DNA from: Flaviramulus basaltis | GTDB taxonomy: Bacteria; Bacteroidota; Bacteroidia; Flavobacteriales; Flavobacteriaceae | Direction of reading: 5' to 3' | DNA length: 64,000 bases | NCBI RefSeq assembly: GCF_900114265.1 | Contig: NZ_FPKV01000005.1 | Coordinates: 62,001 to 126,000, forward strand | Shown: one piece after another, positions 51,307 through 60,864 of the stretch | Position numbering within the stretch: position 1 is the stretch's first letter | Layout: every line of letters begins with the position of its first letter | Notes under the pieces: model-generated | Seen by the model: the letters and a program-made list of their open reading frames with translations, nothing else | Databases searched by the model: none | What the model was told of the DNA's origin: nothing | Position numbers and translations under genes: made by a program

Positions 51307-53617
51307 AATTTTATTCGTTTGTTCCTATCCTCCACGCGAATGCGGAATTGCTACTTTTTCAAAAGATTTGATTACGTCTCTAAAAAACTGTTTTGGTGCT
51401 ACCATGCAAATCGAAGTTTGTGCACTAGAAAATGAATGTTGCGATATGGATGATTATCCAGAGGAAGTTTCATATAAAATAAATGCCCAAGAGTTAAGTT
51501 CATTTTTCAAAGTAGCGAATAAGTTAAATGAAAGAGATGATATTGGGATGGTTTGTGTACAACACGAATTTGGACTTTTTGGAGGTGACTATGGTAGCCA
51601 TTTAATAGCTTTTCTGCTTAAGTTAGACATTCCCATCTCTTGTGTGTTCCATACGGTTCTTCCCCATCCAGATAAAAAACGGACCAAAATTGTGCAGGCT
51701 TTAGGTGACCTCACCGAGAAACTTATTGTACTAACAAACAAATCTGCAGAAATTCTAGAAAGGGATTATCACATAGATAAAAACAAAATAGCTATCATAC
51801 CTCACGGTACCCATATTGTACTATGGAAAGAAAAACAAAGACTAAAAAATAAATATGGCTTTCAAAATAAAAATGTGCTCTCTACGTTTGGGTTATTAAG
51901 TGAGAATAAAAATATAGAAACAGCACTTCGTGCATTGCCAAAAGCAATTCATAAATTCCCAAACACAATTTATCTGGTTTTAGGTAAAACCCATCCTGAA
52001 ATAATAAAAAGAGAAGGTGAAACATATAGGGATTCACTCATAGCAATGGTCGATGGTTTAGGCATTAAAGACCATGTTATTTTTATAAATGAATATCTGG
52101 AACTAAACAAATTATTGGAATACCTATCCTTATCCGACATTTACCTATTCTCATCAAAAGACCCCAACCAAGCGGTAAGCGGTACTTTTTCTTATGCCAT
52201 GAGTTGCGGAAACCCAGTTATATCAACTCCAATTCCACATTCCAAAGAATGCCTTAATCCAAGTACTGGTATTTTATTGAATGATTTTGAAAATCATCTC
52301 GAAATGAGCAATGCTATTATTGACTTGCTAGAACAACCTCTAATAGCATCATCAATGGGAAAAAATGCTTTTACTAAAATGCGCGCTTTTAGTTGGGAAA
52401 ATGCGGCCATTTCCTATTCCGATATTTTTCAGGAGTATTTGCAATATGACGCCCCTTTGGATTTTAGTTTACCACCCATAAAAACCGATCATATTGAAGA
52501 TATGACCACTCATTTTGGCATGCTTCAATTTTCGAATTTCAGTGAGCCGGATACGTCTTTTGGTTATACGCTTGATGATAATGCCAGGGCATTAATAGCA
52601 ATGCTTATGTATTATAAGCGAAAAAGAACTAACAATGTCTTACAACTAATTGAAATTTATATGGATTTCATCGTGTTTTGCCAGCAAGACAATGGCCTGT
52701 TCTACAATTATGTAGATTACAAAGAGCAATTTACCGAGCAAAATACAGAAGTGAATTTAGAAGATTCCATTGGCAGAACTATTTGGGCACTTGGCTATGT
52801 ATTGTCTAATACAGAAAACCTACCAAAAGGTTTAGTAACCAAATCCGAAAACTGTTTTAAAAGCGTCATACAAAATGTAGCAAATTTTAAATCCCCAAGA
52901 GCCATTGGTTTTATATTAAAAGGACTTTATTATTATCAAGAAAATGAATCCAAAATCCAATATAATGAAATAGCGGAAACATTGGCCGAAGAGCTCCTGC
53001 GTATTTTTCATATAAGCAATGATAAAGAATGGGTATGGTTTGAAGATTACCTAACCTATGCAAACAGTGTATTGCCAGAAGCCTTATTATATGCATGGCT
53101 CATTACAAAAAATAAAAAATACAAGGACGTTGCCGAAACTACCTTTGACTTTTTATTGTCACAATATTTTATGAAAGGGGAAATCAAAGTCATATCCAAT
53201 GATGGATGGTTCCACAAAAGAAACAAACGCACCTTTCATGGTGAACAACCCATTGAAGTGGCTTATACTATTCTTTCATTAGACATCTTCTATAAGGTTA
53301 CCCATAAAAAGAAATATGCCAAACAATTACATACTGCATTTAGCTGGTTTTTAGGCAATAACCATCTCAAGCAAATTATGTATAACCCTGTTAATGGTGC
53401 TTGTTATGATGGTCTTGAAAAAGAAAATATAAATATCAATCAAGGGGCAGAATCCAGCATTTGCTATTTGATGGCCCGCCTTATTGTTGAACAATATCCA
53501 TTGGGGACAAAGCAGACCATAATACCACCCAACATCAAAACCTGGAATGAATTTGGCGCAATAAAAAAAAGGAGGAAAAGGTCAACACATAAAATTGAAA
53601 CTGTAAGTGAAAAATAA
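51293..53617 (+). CDS. GT4 glycosyltransferase with C-terminal alpha-helical domain
   Basis: 774 residues. Residues 1-400 are a GT-B glycosyltransferase: FVCSYPPRECGIATFSKDL, VQHEFGLFGGDYGSHLIAFL, AIIPHGTHIVLW and SAMSCGNPVISTPIPH-like (YAMSCGNPVISTPIPH). Residues 420-770 are an all-helical domain resembling (alpha/alpha)6 sugar-binding toroids: GYTLDDNARALIAML, LEDSIGRTIWALGY and FHGEQPIEVAYTILS. The pairing with GH130 suggests transfer of mannose or a related sugar. The start overlaps the GH130 stop. Confidence 0.86.
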   Translation: MKTHKILFVCSYPPRECGIATFSKDLITSLKNCFGATMQIEVCALENECCDMDDYPEEVSYKINAQELSSFFKVANKLNERDDIGMVCVQHEFGLFGGDYGSHLIAFLLKLDIPISCVFHTVLPHPDKKRTKIVQALGDLTEKLIVLTNKSAEILERDYHIDKNKIAIIPHGTHIVLWKEKQRLKNKYGFQNKNVLSTFGLLSENKNIETALRALPKAIHKFPNTIYLVLGKTHPEIIKREGETYRDSLIAMVDGLGIKDHVIFINEYLELNKLLEYLSLSDIYLFSSKDPNQAVSGTFSYAMSCGNPVISTPIPHSKECLNPSTGILLNDFENHLEMSNAIIDLLEQPLIASSMGKNAFTKMRAFSWENAAISYSDIFQEYLQYDAPLDFSLPPIKTDHIEDMTTHFGMLQFSNFSEPDTSFGYTLDDNARALIAMLMYYKRKRTNNVLQLIEIYMDFIVFCQQDNGLFYNYVDYKEQFTEQNTEVNLEDSIGRTIWALGYVLSNTENLPKGLVTKSENCFKSVIQNVANFKSPRAIGFILKGLYYYQENESKIQYNEIAETLAEELLRIFHISNDKEWVWFEDYLTYANSVLPEALLYAWLITKNKKYKDVAETTFDFLLSQYFMKGEIKVISNDGWFHKRNKRTFHGEQPIEVAYTILSLDIFYKVTHKKKYAKQLHTAFSWFLGNNHLKQIMYNPVNGACYDGLEKENININQGAESSICYLMARLIVEQYPLGTKQTIIPPNIKTWNEFGAIKKRRKRSTHKIETVSEK

Positions 53618-53667
53618 TGTAGGAAATCTAAAAAAGGTATTTCCTGTAGATACAAAAGTTTAAAACA

Positions 53668-54930
53668 ATGACAGAAGCCTTAAAAAATATGAATCCCTTT
53701 ATACTTGGACTACTCATCAGTCTGGGTATTGGTCTTATTCTCGGCTTGGAACGTGAATACGACAAACTGAAGGAAGAACAAGGCTTTGCCGGAATAAGAA
53801 CCTTCCCGATTGTCGCCATTATTGGTTTTATCTTAGGAAATCTTTCCACAGCCTATACGTCTTGGTTGGTCATTATCATTTCGGCAGCATTTCTTTTGTT
53901 TCTGTCTTTCAGTCACCTTTCCTTAGTACAAAAACATTTAATGACTGGTATTACCACCAATATGGCATTGTTCGCTACATTAATTTTAGGTGTTATGGTT
54001 GCTAATCATTTGCACAAGGAAGCAGTTGCCACCGCAGTAATTGTGGTTACATTATTATCACTAAAAACTACCTTTAATACGTTCATTAAAAATATTACTT
54101 CAGAAGAGCTTTTTGCTTTTATTAAATTTTCGATTATCGCACTACTGATTTTACCTTTTCTACCAAATCAAGACTATGGACCAGAAGGTTTACTTAACCC
54201 TTTTGAGATTGGAGCAATTATAGTGATTGTCTCTTTTCTGAATTTCATCGGCTACTTTCTCGTAAAATATGTAGGCTCTAAACGAGGAATTTTGCTCACT
54301 GCAATTTTAGGCGGATTAATTTCAAGTACAGCAGTAGCTTGGATATATTCTTCGAGAAGTAAGGAATCGCCAGAGCTTTCAAAAGAATATGCTGCGGGTA
54401 TTATTATAGCTTCAGCAATAATGTTTCCAAGGCTTGCGGTGTTAGCCTATATTTTCAATAGTGCCATACTTTCTTATTTAGTCGTTCCCTTTATCATCCT
54501 CACGCTTATTTGTTTGATAAGTGCACTTCTGTTTATTAAAAAAGATGCAAATGTTCCAAAGACGGATATTAATTTAGGTAATCCACTTAATATCCTGAAT
54601 GCTCTTGGGTTTGGCGGTATTTATGTGGTTATCCTATTTGCAGTTTTTTATGGAAATCAATTTTTTGGCGAAAGTGGTTTATACTATTCAGCCCTTATTG
54701 CAGGATTAGCAGATACAGATGCGATAACCATAAGTATGGCAAAATTTGGCGCTGTGGAAGACAAACTTACGCTCGCAACCAATGTCATTATTACAGCAAC
54801 TATAAGCAATATGATAGTGAAGCTGGGTATTACCTATTTTAAAGGTTCCAAAAAAACTGGAAAACTCGTGATGCTCATTTTTGGAAGTGTGGTTATCGTG
54901 GGTATAACCTATATTTTAATACAGTTATAG
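53668..54930 (+). CDS. MgtC/SapB - DUF4010 membrane protein
   Basis: 420 residues with about 12 helices. The N-terminal 140 residues are the MgtC/SapB module (LGIGLILGLEREYDKLKEEQ, GIRTFPIVAIIGFILG) and the rest is DUF4010 (GLISSTAVAWIYSSRSKE, ALIAGLADTDAITISMAKFG). MgtC-type proteins help survival in low Mg2+ or inside hosts; the two-module form is of unknown function. It is 50 bp after the glycosyltransferase and 17 bp before the lactate dehydrogenase. Confidence 0.87.
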   Translation: MTEALKNMNPFILGLLISLGIGLILGLEREYDKLKEEQGFAGIRTFPIVAIIGFILGNLSTAYTSWLVIIISAAFLLFLSFSHLSLVQKHLMTGITTNMALFATLILGVMVANHLHKEAVATAVIVVTLLSLKTTFNTFIKNITSEELFAFIKFSIIALLILPFLPNQDYGPEGLLNPFEIGAIIVIVSFLNFIGYFLVKYVGSKRGILLTAILGGLISSTAVAWIYSSRSKESPELSKEYAAGIIIASAIMFPRLAVLAYIFNSAILSYLVVPFIILTLICLISALLFIKKDANVPKTDINLGNPLNILNALGFGGIYVVILFAVFYGNQFFGESGLYYSALIAGLADTDAITISMAKFGAVEDKLTLATNVIITATISNMIVKLGITYFKGSKKTGKLVMLIFGSVVIVGITYILIQL

Positions 54931-54947
54931 AATTTAAAAAAAGAAGA

Positions 54948-55943
54948 ATGAAGACAACGGTATTCAGTACCCACAAATTTGAAGAGTCCTATTTGGTATC
55001 CGCAAATAAGAGCAAGCACGAGCTTAACCTCCTTGAAGTACGGTTGACCGAAAACACAGCTTCCTTGGCACAGGGCTCAGAGGCTATCAGTTTGTTTACA
55101 AGTGATGATGCCTCGGCAGAAGTACTGGAAAAGTTAAGTGCCTTGGGCGTTAAGTACATCGCCCTTCGTACCGCAGGGTATAACAACGTAGCTACTGAAA
55201 GAGCAGCTGCACTGGGTATAAAAATAGCCCGTGTCCCCGCCTATTCACCTTATGCCATAGCAGAACATACAATGGCTTTGATACTCGCATTGAACCGAAA
55301 ATTAATCAAGGCTCACAATAGGGTCAGAGATATGAATTTCTCATTGAACGGTCTAACGGGTTTTGACCTTAACGGAAAAACAGTTGGCGTTATTGGAACT
55401 GGAAAAATCGGTACCATCCTTATAAAAATACTGCACGGCTTTGGCTGTAAAATACTTGCCCAAGATGTAACAGAAGATAAAAATCTAATCAATTCTTACG
55501 GCGTAAGCTATACAGAATGCGAAACCATCTGTAAGCAAGCCGATATTATAAGCCTGCACGTACCTTTAGTCCCTTCCACCAAACATATGATTAATGCCAA
55601 ACATATTTCATTTATGAAACAAGGCGTCATGCTCATCAATACCAGTCGTGGAGGATTGGTAGATACCAAAGCTGTTATTGAAGGACTAAAGACCAAAAAG
55701 ATTGGCTATTTCGGGATTGATGTTTATGAGGAGGAGGAGGGATTGTTCTTTGAAGACCATTCTGATGACATTTTGCAAGATGATGTGATTGCTAGATTAA
55801 TGACCTTCAACAATGTTTTGATAACCAGCCATCAAGCCTTTTTAACTGAAACAGCATTGACAAACATTGCCGAAACCACAATATACAATCTAGATTGTTT
55901 TGAAAAAAATAAACATTCTGGAAATGAAGTTGGCATAGCTTAA
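54948..55943 (+). CDS. ldhA: D-lactate dehydrogenase (2-hydroxyacid dehydrogenase)
   Basis: 331 residues. The NAD motif is GKTVGVIGTGKIGTILIKIL, active-site segments are YIALRTAGYNNVAT (Arg region), AEHTMALILALNRK, HVPLVPSTKHMIN, LINTSRGGLVD (Arg) and LITSHQAFLTETA (His). YDVYEEEEGLFFEDHS-like (GIDVYEEEEGLFFEDHS) is typical of D-LDH of the LdhA type. It reduces pyruvate to D-lactate and regenerates NAD+, matching an oxygen-limited role. Stop is followed 25 bp later by the tandem Usp gene. Confidence 0.9.
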   Translation: MKTTVFSTHKFEESYLVSANKSKHELNLLEVRLTENTASLAQGSEAISLFTSDDASAEVLEKLSALGVKYIALRTAGYNNVATERAAALGIKIARVPAYSPYAIAEHTMALILALNRKLIKAHNRVRDMNFSLNGLTGFDLNGKTVGVIGTGKIGTILIKILHGFGCKILAQDVTEDKNLINSYGVSYTECETICKQADIISLHVPLVPSTKHMINAKHISFMKQGVMLINTSRGGLVDTKAVIEGLKTKKIGYFGIDVYEEEEGLFFEDHSDDILQDDVIARLMTFNNVLITSHQAFLTETALTNIAETTIYNLDCFEKNKHSGNEVGIA

Positions 55944-55968
55944 TTTATAAATCAAAAAATTATACAAA

Positions 55969-56799
55969 ATGAAAAATATACTAGTACCCACGGATTTCTC
56001 TGAGAACTGCACCAAATCTGCACATCTTGGGATTAAAATGGCAAAATTATACAATGCTGAAATACACTTTTTACATTTAATGACCACACCCGTAGATTGG
56101 GTAAAACTGGATAAACTAAAAGAAAAAAGATACCCTGAAACATTGAAACAGATAGGCATTGCAAAAGCAGCTTTAAGAGCGTTGGAAAAAAATGCAGAAA
56201 GTCAAGACCTTAAATGCCGGACCTTTCTTCAGTTCAATTCAGGAGAAAAAGATATTATAGAGCATTCAGGTCATTTTCATCACGATTTCATTATTACTGG
56301 AAGTAGTGGTACGAAAGGTGTTATTAGAGAAATAACTGGCAGTAATGTGGAGGAGATAGTGCGAAAAGCAAAGGCGCCCGTTATCGTTGTAAAAGATGAA
56401 GAAGTAATATTTCCTTTTAAGAATATAGTTTTTGTATCAGATTTTAAAGAAGACCTAGCTGGTGCTTTTAAACAGGTAATATCCATAGCCAAAAAATGCA
56501 ATGCTCGAATTCATTTATTGCGTATAAATACTCAAACAGATTTTAATAGTATTGAGCTTGGTTTGAACCCAATTGAACAGTTATTGCAAAAATTTCAAGA
56601 GTTAAAAAACTACTCAATGGCGGTTTATAACGAACCATCTGTAGAAACGGGCATCAATACTTTTGTAAAAGAGCATCCGACAGATTTAATAGCGATGGTT
56701 ACACACGGTAAGAGTGGGTTTTTAAGCCTATTCTCTAAAAGTATTGCTGAAGGTGTAACCAATCATTCTACCTTACCCGTAATGACAATACATATATAA
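55969..56799 (+). CDS. Tandem universal stress protein
   Basis: 276 residues made of two UspA domains. Domain 1: MKNILVPTDFSENCTKSAHL and ITGSSGTKGVIREITGSNVE with APVIVVKDE. Domain 2: FPFKNIVFVSDFKEDLAGAF and LIAMVTHGKSGFLSLFSKSI, with LPVMTIHI at the end. The G-x2-G-x9-G(S/N) motif of domain 1 is intact; that of domain 2 is altered. It is three bases before the ATP-cone nuclease gene. Usp proteins of this tandem form accompany anaerobic and energy-starvation genes. Confidence 0.9.
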   Translation: MKNILVPTDFSENCTKSAHLGIKMAKLYNAEIHFLHLMTTPVDWVKLDKLKEKRYPETLKQIGIAKAALRALEKNAESQDLKCRTFLQFNSGEKDIIEHSGHFHHDFIITGSSGTKGVIREITGSNVEEIVRKAKAPVIVVKDEEVIFPFKNIVFVSDFKEDLAGAFKQVISIAKKCNARIHLLRINTQTDFNSIELGLNPIEQLLQKFQELKNYSMAVYNEPSVETGINTFVKEHPTDLIAMVTHGKSGFLSLFSKSIAEGVTNHSTLPVMTIHI

Positions 56800-56802
56800 A
56801 CA

Positions 56803-57645
56803 ATGGGTAATACAATAAATATAGTAAAACATTCTGGAGATACTGTTCCATTTGATGTGGATAAGCTTATCAATTCCTTAAGACGTGCACAAGCGAGTGA
56901 AGAATTGGTTCAGCAGATTGTTTTTCAAGTTGAAGAGCAAATATATGATGGCATTACCACTAAAAAAATCTACCAAATGGCATTTAAGATGCTTAAAGGT
57001 AAATCACGTGTAAGTGCCTCAAAATACAAGCTTAAAAAAGCATTGATGGAATTGGGCCCTTCTGGTTTTCCTTTTGAAAAGTTGGTAGGCAAACTAATGG
57101 CGTACGAAGGGTTTACAACACAAGTTGGTGTGATTGTGCAGGGCAATTGCGTTCAGCACGAAATAGATGTGATAGCGCAAAAAGACAATAACCATTATAT
57201 GATTGAATGCAAATATCACAGTGACCAAGGCAGATTTTGTAATGTAAAAATCCCATTATATATCCATTCAAGATTTTTAGATGTTGAAAAACAATGGGAA
57301 CTCCAAAAAGGTCACGAAGCTAAACTTCATAAAGGAGGTGTATATACTAATACAAGATTTACCACAGATGCGATACAATATGGTAAATGCGTGGGACTAT
57401 TATTGACAAGTTGGGATTATCCAATGGGAAACGGTTTAAAAGACAGAATAGACAAGTTGGGACTGCACCCTTTAACAGCTTTAACAACGTTGACCAAAGC
57501 CGAAAAAGCAAAGTTATTGGATAAAGGTATTGTGCTCTGCAAAGATCTTCACGAAAATCCTACGCTATTGAAGCAGATAGGAATTGATAAAAAAAGACAC
57601 AAAAAGATTTTAGAAGATTCAGAAGCGCTATGTAAAAGCACTTAA
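56803..57645 (+). CDS. ATP-cone fused to a PD-(D/E)XK nuclease
   Basis: 280 residues. Residues 1-90 are an ATP-cone (IVKHSGDTVPFDVDKLINSL and the RVSASKYKLKKALMELGPSG tail), a nucleotide-sensing module otherwise found in ribonucleotide reductase and NrdR. Residues 90-190 are a Mrr-like endonuclease: FPFEKLVGKLMAYEGF, HEIDVIAQKDNNHYMIECKYH, which supplies the D...ExK catalytic set. A helix-hairpin-helix-like C-terminus (LTTLTKAEKAKLLDKGI) follows. It has no methylase partner, so it is not a usual restriction enzyme. Adjacent genes act on RNA and nucleotides. Confidence 0.85.
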   Translation: MGNTINIVKHSGDTVPFDVDKLINSLRRAQASEELVQQIVFQVEEQIYDGITTKKIYQMAFKMLKGKSRVSASKYKLKKALMELGPSGFPFEKLVGKLMAYEGFTTQVGVIVQGNCVQHEIDVIAQKDNNHYMIECKYHSDQGRFCNVKIPLYIHSRFLDVEKQWELQKGHEAKLHKGGVYTNTRFTTDAIQYGKCVGLLLTSWDYPMGNGLKDRIDKLGLHPLTALTTLTKAEKAKLLDKGIVLCKDLHENPTLLKQIGIDKKRHKKILEDSEALCKST

Positions 57646-57675
57646 GGATTATTAATAAACCTTAAAACAAAACTT

Positions 57676-57930
57676 ATGAAAACAGATGAACTGCAAAAAC
57701 AGAACAGCATAGATTTAGAGCCATTTTACCAAGCACTGGAAGATGATTCTAAACTACTTGAAGAAGCCCTTGAAATATTATTGGGGATGGTAAACTTTGA
57801 ACCTAAATCCGTAAAGAAATTGGCGCTTCTTATTAAAGAAGATTCCCGCAATCTATATAATGAAATAGCGGAATTGAGCAAATCAAACCAAGATAAAGGA
57901 AACACACCTTCCTGCTGTGGTGGAAACTAA
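57676..57930 (+). CDS. 84-aa hypothetical protein with C-terminal CC
   Basis: A helical small protein: KTDELQKQNSIDLEPFYQAL, then EALEILLGMVNFEPKSVKKL and DSRNLYNEIAEL. It ends GNTPSCCGGN, where paired cysteines could bind metal or form a disulfide. There is no signal or membrane segment, so it is cytosolic. It lies 30 bp after the ATP-cone nuclease and 15 bp before the MBL-fold gene. Not recognised as a named family. Confidence 0.65.
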   Translation: MKTDELQKQNSIDLEPFYQALEDDSKLLEEALEILLGMVNFEPKSVKKLALLIKEDSRNLYNEIAELSKSNQDKGNTPSCCGGN

Positions 57931-57945
57931 ATAAATACTATAAAG

Positions 57946-59322
57946 ATGAAAAACAATAAAATAAACATCCACTTTTTAGGAGCGGCAGGCACCGTAACTG
58001 GCTCAAAATATTTAGTGGACATAGGAAATAAAAAAATACTGATAGACTGCGGACTTTTTCAAGGATTAAAAGAATTACGACTCAAAAACTGGGAATATCC
58101 ACCAGTTGAAGTTTCAGAAATTGATGCAGTATTGCTTACTCACGGCCATTTGGACCACACAGGTTATCTGCCTCGATTGGTAAAACAAGGATTTAATGGA
58201 CCTATCTATGGCACCAATCCCACCTTGGACATCGCTAAAATCATTTTGAATGATAGTGCGAAAATACAGGAGCAAGAAGCTGAACGTGCCAATAAGGAAG
58301 GCTATTCCAAACACAGTCCGGCAGAACCACTTTACGATTTAAAGGATGTAGAAAAAACCATTCCGTATTTTAAGAACGTTCCACAATCGCAATGGATTCC
58401 ACTGTTTGACGATATTAGAGCTCGATTCCAGTACAACGGACATATTCTAGGTGCTACCTACATCGAATTGGATGTAAATGGAAAACGTTTTGTTTTTTCA
58501 GGAGATATTGGAAGAACCAACGATTTATTGCTCTATCCACCTCTAAAACCTAAAAAAGCGGATGTACTATTAATAGAATCTACTTATGGCGGAAGGTTTC
58601 ATCCCGATGAAGTGGAAGCACTTCCGCAAATTGAAAAATTGGTCAATGACACCATTAATAAAGAAGGAAGTTTATTCGTTCCAAGTTTTTCAGTAGAACG
58701 TGCCCAACTGATGATGCTGATTTTTTGGAAATTACTCAAGGAAAAGAAAATCCCAAAAGTACAAATGATAATGGATAGCCCAATGGGAGCTAGTGTATTG
58801 GAATTGTTTCATCGTACAAGGGATTGGCACAGATTGGAGGACAATGAATGTGATGAAATGTGTTCACACTTTACGGTCGTAAGCAGTTATCGTGAAACAA
58901 TGGAATTACGAACCGACGACAAACCAAAAATCGTGATTGCGGGAAGCGGAATGCTTACTGGTGGTAGAATGCTCAACTATCTTGAAACCCAAGCACAAAA
59001 CCCAAATAACACTTTGCTTTTTGTAGGCTATCAAGCTGAAGGCACACGTGGAAGAAAATTATTAGAAGGTGAAAAAGAATTAAAAGTGTACGGAAAATGG
59101 GTCCCCTTTCATATGGAAGTAGCCGAAATTCAAGGCCTCTCGGCACACGCAGACCACGCTGAACTTATAGATTGGATGAGTAAAATAAAAAATAAACCAG
59201 CACGAATTTTTATTGTGCACGGAGAAAAAGAAGGTGCGGAAGCCCTTCAAAAAGGAATTAAGGAAACCTATGGGTGGGATTCTGAAATCCCACAACTCTA
59301 CAACATTGAAGAAATAGAATAG
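57946..59322 (+). CDS. MBL-fold beta-CASP RNase (RNA-specificity domain)
   Basis: 458 residues. The metallo-beta-lactamase signature is LTHGHLDHTGYLPRLVKQGF; upstream motif HFLGAAGTVTGSKYLVDIG and downstream FVFSGDIGRTNDLLLYP complete the zinc site. The beta-CASP part includes SVERAQLMMLIFWKLL and the RNA-metabolising tail IAGSGMLTGGRMLNYLE and LSAHADHAELIDWM. Relatives are CPSF73-like nucleases that process or degrade RNA. In this cluster it would supply nucleotides to the AMP-phosphorylase-type enzyme next door (30 bp). Confidence 0.9.
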   Translation: MKNNKINIHFLGAAGTVTGSKYLVDIGNKKILIDCGLFQGLKELRLKNWEYPPVEVSEIDAVLLTHGHLDHTGYLPRLVKQGFNGPIYGTNPTLDIAKIILNDSAKIQEQEAERANKEGYSKHSPAEPLYDLKDVEKTIPYFKNVPQSQWIPLFDDIRARFQYNGHILGATYIELDVNGKRFVFSGDIGRTNDLLLYPPLKPKKADVLLIESTYGGRFHPDEVEALPQIEKLVNDTINKEGSLFVPSFSVERAQLMMLIFWKLLKEKKIPKVQMIMDSPMGASVLELFHRTRDWHRLEDNECDEMCSHFTVVSSYRETMELRTDDKPKIVIAGSGMLTGGRMLNYLETQAQNPNNTLLFVGYQAEGTRGRKLLEGEKELKVYGKWVPFHMEVAEIQGLSAHADHAELIDWMSKIKNKPARIFIVHGEKEGAEALQKGIKETYGWDSEIPQLYNIEEIE

Positions 59323-59351
59323 GTTTTGGAAATCTTGAAAATTTAAAAATT

Positions 59352-60854
59352 ATGGAACAACACTCAAACATTCTAAAATATAAACGTCTTGGCATTTATA
59401 CACAGAACGAAAACGTAGTATATATGCATGAAGATTGCCACGTCTGTGTTTCTGAAGGTTTTGAAGCGCTCACACGAATAAGGATATCAAATGCAACCAC
59501 ATCAATTGTAGCAAGTCTTAATGTTTTAAATTCAGATATTCTGCTACCAAATGAAATTGGGTTATCAGATGCTGCCGCGAAAAAACTAAATGTTTCTCAA
59601 AATGACACGCTGTATGTTTCCCATTTGGAGCCTATTGAATCTTTAAGCCACGTTAGGGCTAAAATCTATAATCAAAAACTGGATTGCAAAGCTTATAACG
59701 AAATTATAACCGATATCGTGGAAGGCGATTATTCCAATATCCACCTTTCGGCATTTATAACAGCCTGTGCAGGCGACCGAATGGATATTGATGAAATATC
59801 TGATCTCACAAAAGCAATGATAGCATCTGGTAAGCAACTGAATTGGAAAAAAGAAATCGTGGTCGATAAGCATTGTATTGGCGGATTGCCTGGCAACAGA
59901 ACAACACCACTGGTAGTTGCCATAGTTGCCGCTTATGGGCTTACAATGCCAAAAACATCTTCACGGGCTATCACTTCGCCGGCAGGCACAGCAGATACTA
60001 TGGAAGTACTGACCAATGTCACCCTTTCTTCCGAAGAAATAAAAGCTGTGGTTGAAAAAGAAGGAGGCTGCATAGTTTGGGGCGGTACAGCCCAATTGAG
60101 TCCTGCGGACGATATTCTTATTAAAATTGAAAAAGCTTTGGATATTGATAGCGAAGGACAGCTCATTGCTTCGGTACTTTCAAAAAAAGCTGCGGCAGGT
60201 TCCACACACGTTGTCATTGATATTCCCGTGGGAGAAACTGCCAAGGTGCGCAGCATGGAAATGGCACAAAAACTAAAAAACCATATGGAAACTGTGGGTA
60301 ACGCTGTTGGACTTAATGTGAAAGTTATTATTACAGATGGCTCACAACCAGTTGGTAGAGGCATTGGTCCGACTTTAGAAGCCATCGATATATTAAAAGT
60401 TTTAAAAAATGAAACTGATGCACCAAATGACCTAGAAAAAAGAGCATTGCTTTTGGCTGGCGAACTTATAGAACTTTCGGGGAAAGTCGGAAAAGGTAAA
60501 GGAACGAAAACCGCCAAAGGAGTACTTAAATCTGGTCAGGCTTATAAAAAATTTCTTGCCATTTGCAATGCACAAGGTCGCTTTTCAAAGCCTGTTTTAG
60601 CGCCCTATAAAATAGAAATTAAAGCAGAAAAGTCAGGAGTTTTAAAAAGAATCGATAACCGAAAAATTGCAAAACTCGCCAAGCTTTCAGGAGCACCTCA
60701 ATCTAAATCCGCAGGAATTCTTTTAAATGCACATTTGGGAGAATCAATTAAAGAGAACCAATTACTATACACTATATATGCTGAATCCAAAGGCGAGCTC
60801 AACTATGCGTTGGATTATAAAAATAACCACAACGACATCATAACCATAATTTAA
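59352..60854 (+). CDS. AMP/thymidine phosphorylase family enzyme (archaeal AMPpase type)
   Basis: 500 residues. An N-terminal extension of about 90 residues distinguishes it from bacterial thymidine phosphorylase (about 440) and matches archaeal AMP phosphorylase. Family motifs are VVDKHCIGGLPGNRTTPLVV, SRAITSPAGTADTMEVL and GKVGKGKGTKTAKG. AMPpase splits NMPs with phosphate into a base and ribose-1,5-bisphosphate. The archaeal pathway also has an isomerase and RubisCO, neither of which is in the window. It is 10 bp upstream of the PRPP synthase gene. Confidence 0.88.
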   Translation: MEQHSNILKYKRLGIYTQNENVVYMHEDCHVCVSEGFEALTRIRISNATTSIVASLNVLNSDILLPNEIGLSDAAAKKLNVSQNDTLYVSHLEPIESLSHVRAKIYNQKLDCKAYNEIITDIVEGDYSNIHLSAFITACAGDRMDIDEISDLTKAMIASGKQLNWKKEIVVDKHCIGGLPGNRTTPLVVAIVAAYGLTMPKTSSRAITSPAGTADTMEVLTNVTLSSEEIKAVVEKEGGCIVWGGTAQLSPADDILIKIEKALDIDSEGQLIASVLSKKAAAGSTHVVIDIPVGETAKVRSMEMAQKLKNHMETVGNAVGLNVKVIITDGSQPVGRGIGPTLEAIDILKVLKNETDAPNDLEKRALLLAGELIELSGKVGKGKGTKTAKGVLKSGQAYKKFLAICNAQGRFSKPVLAPYKIEIKAEKSGVLKRIDNRKIAKLAKLSGAPQSKSAGILLNAHLGESIKENQLLYTIYAESKGELNYALDYKNNHNDIITII

Positions 60855-60864
60855 AAAATGTACT

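Noticed and set aside
59933-60517. 194-codon minus-strand frame within the phosphorylase gene
   Set aside because: It is antisense to a gene with full family motifs, and has a composition typical of reversed coding DNA.
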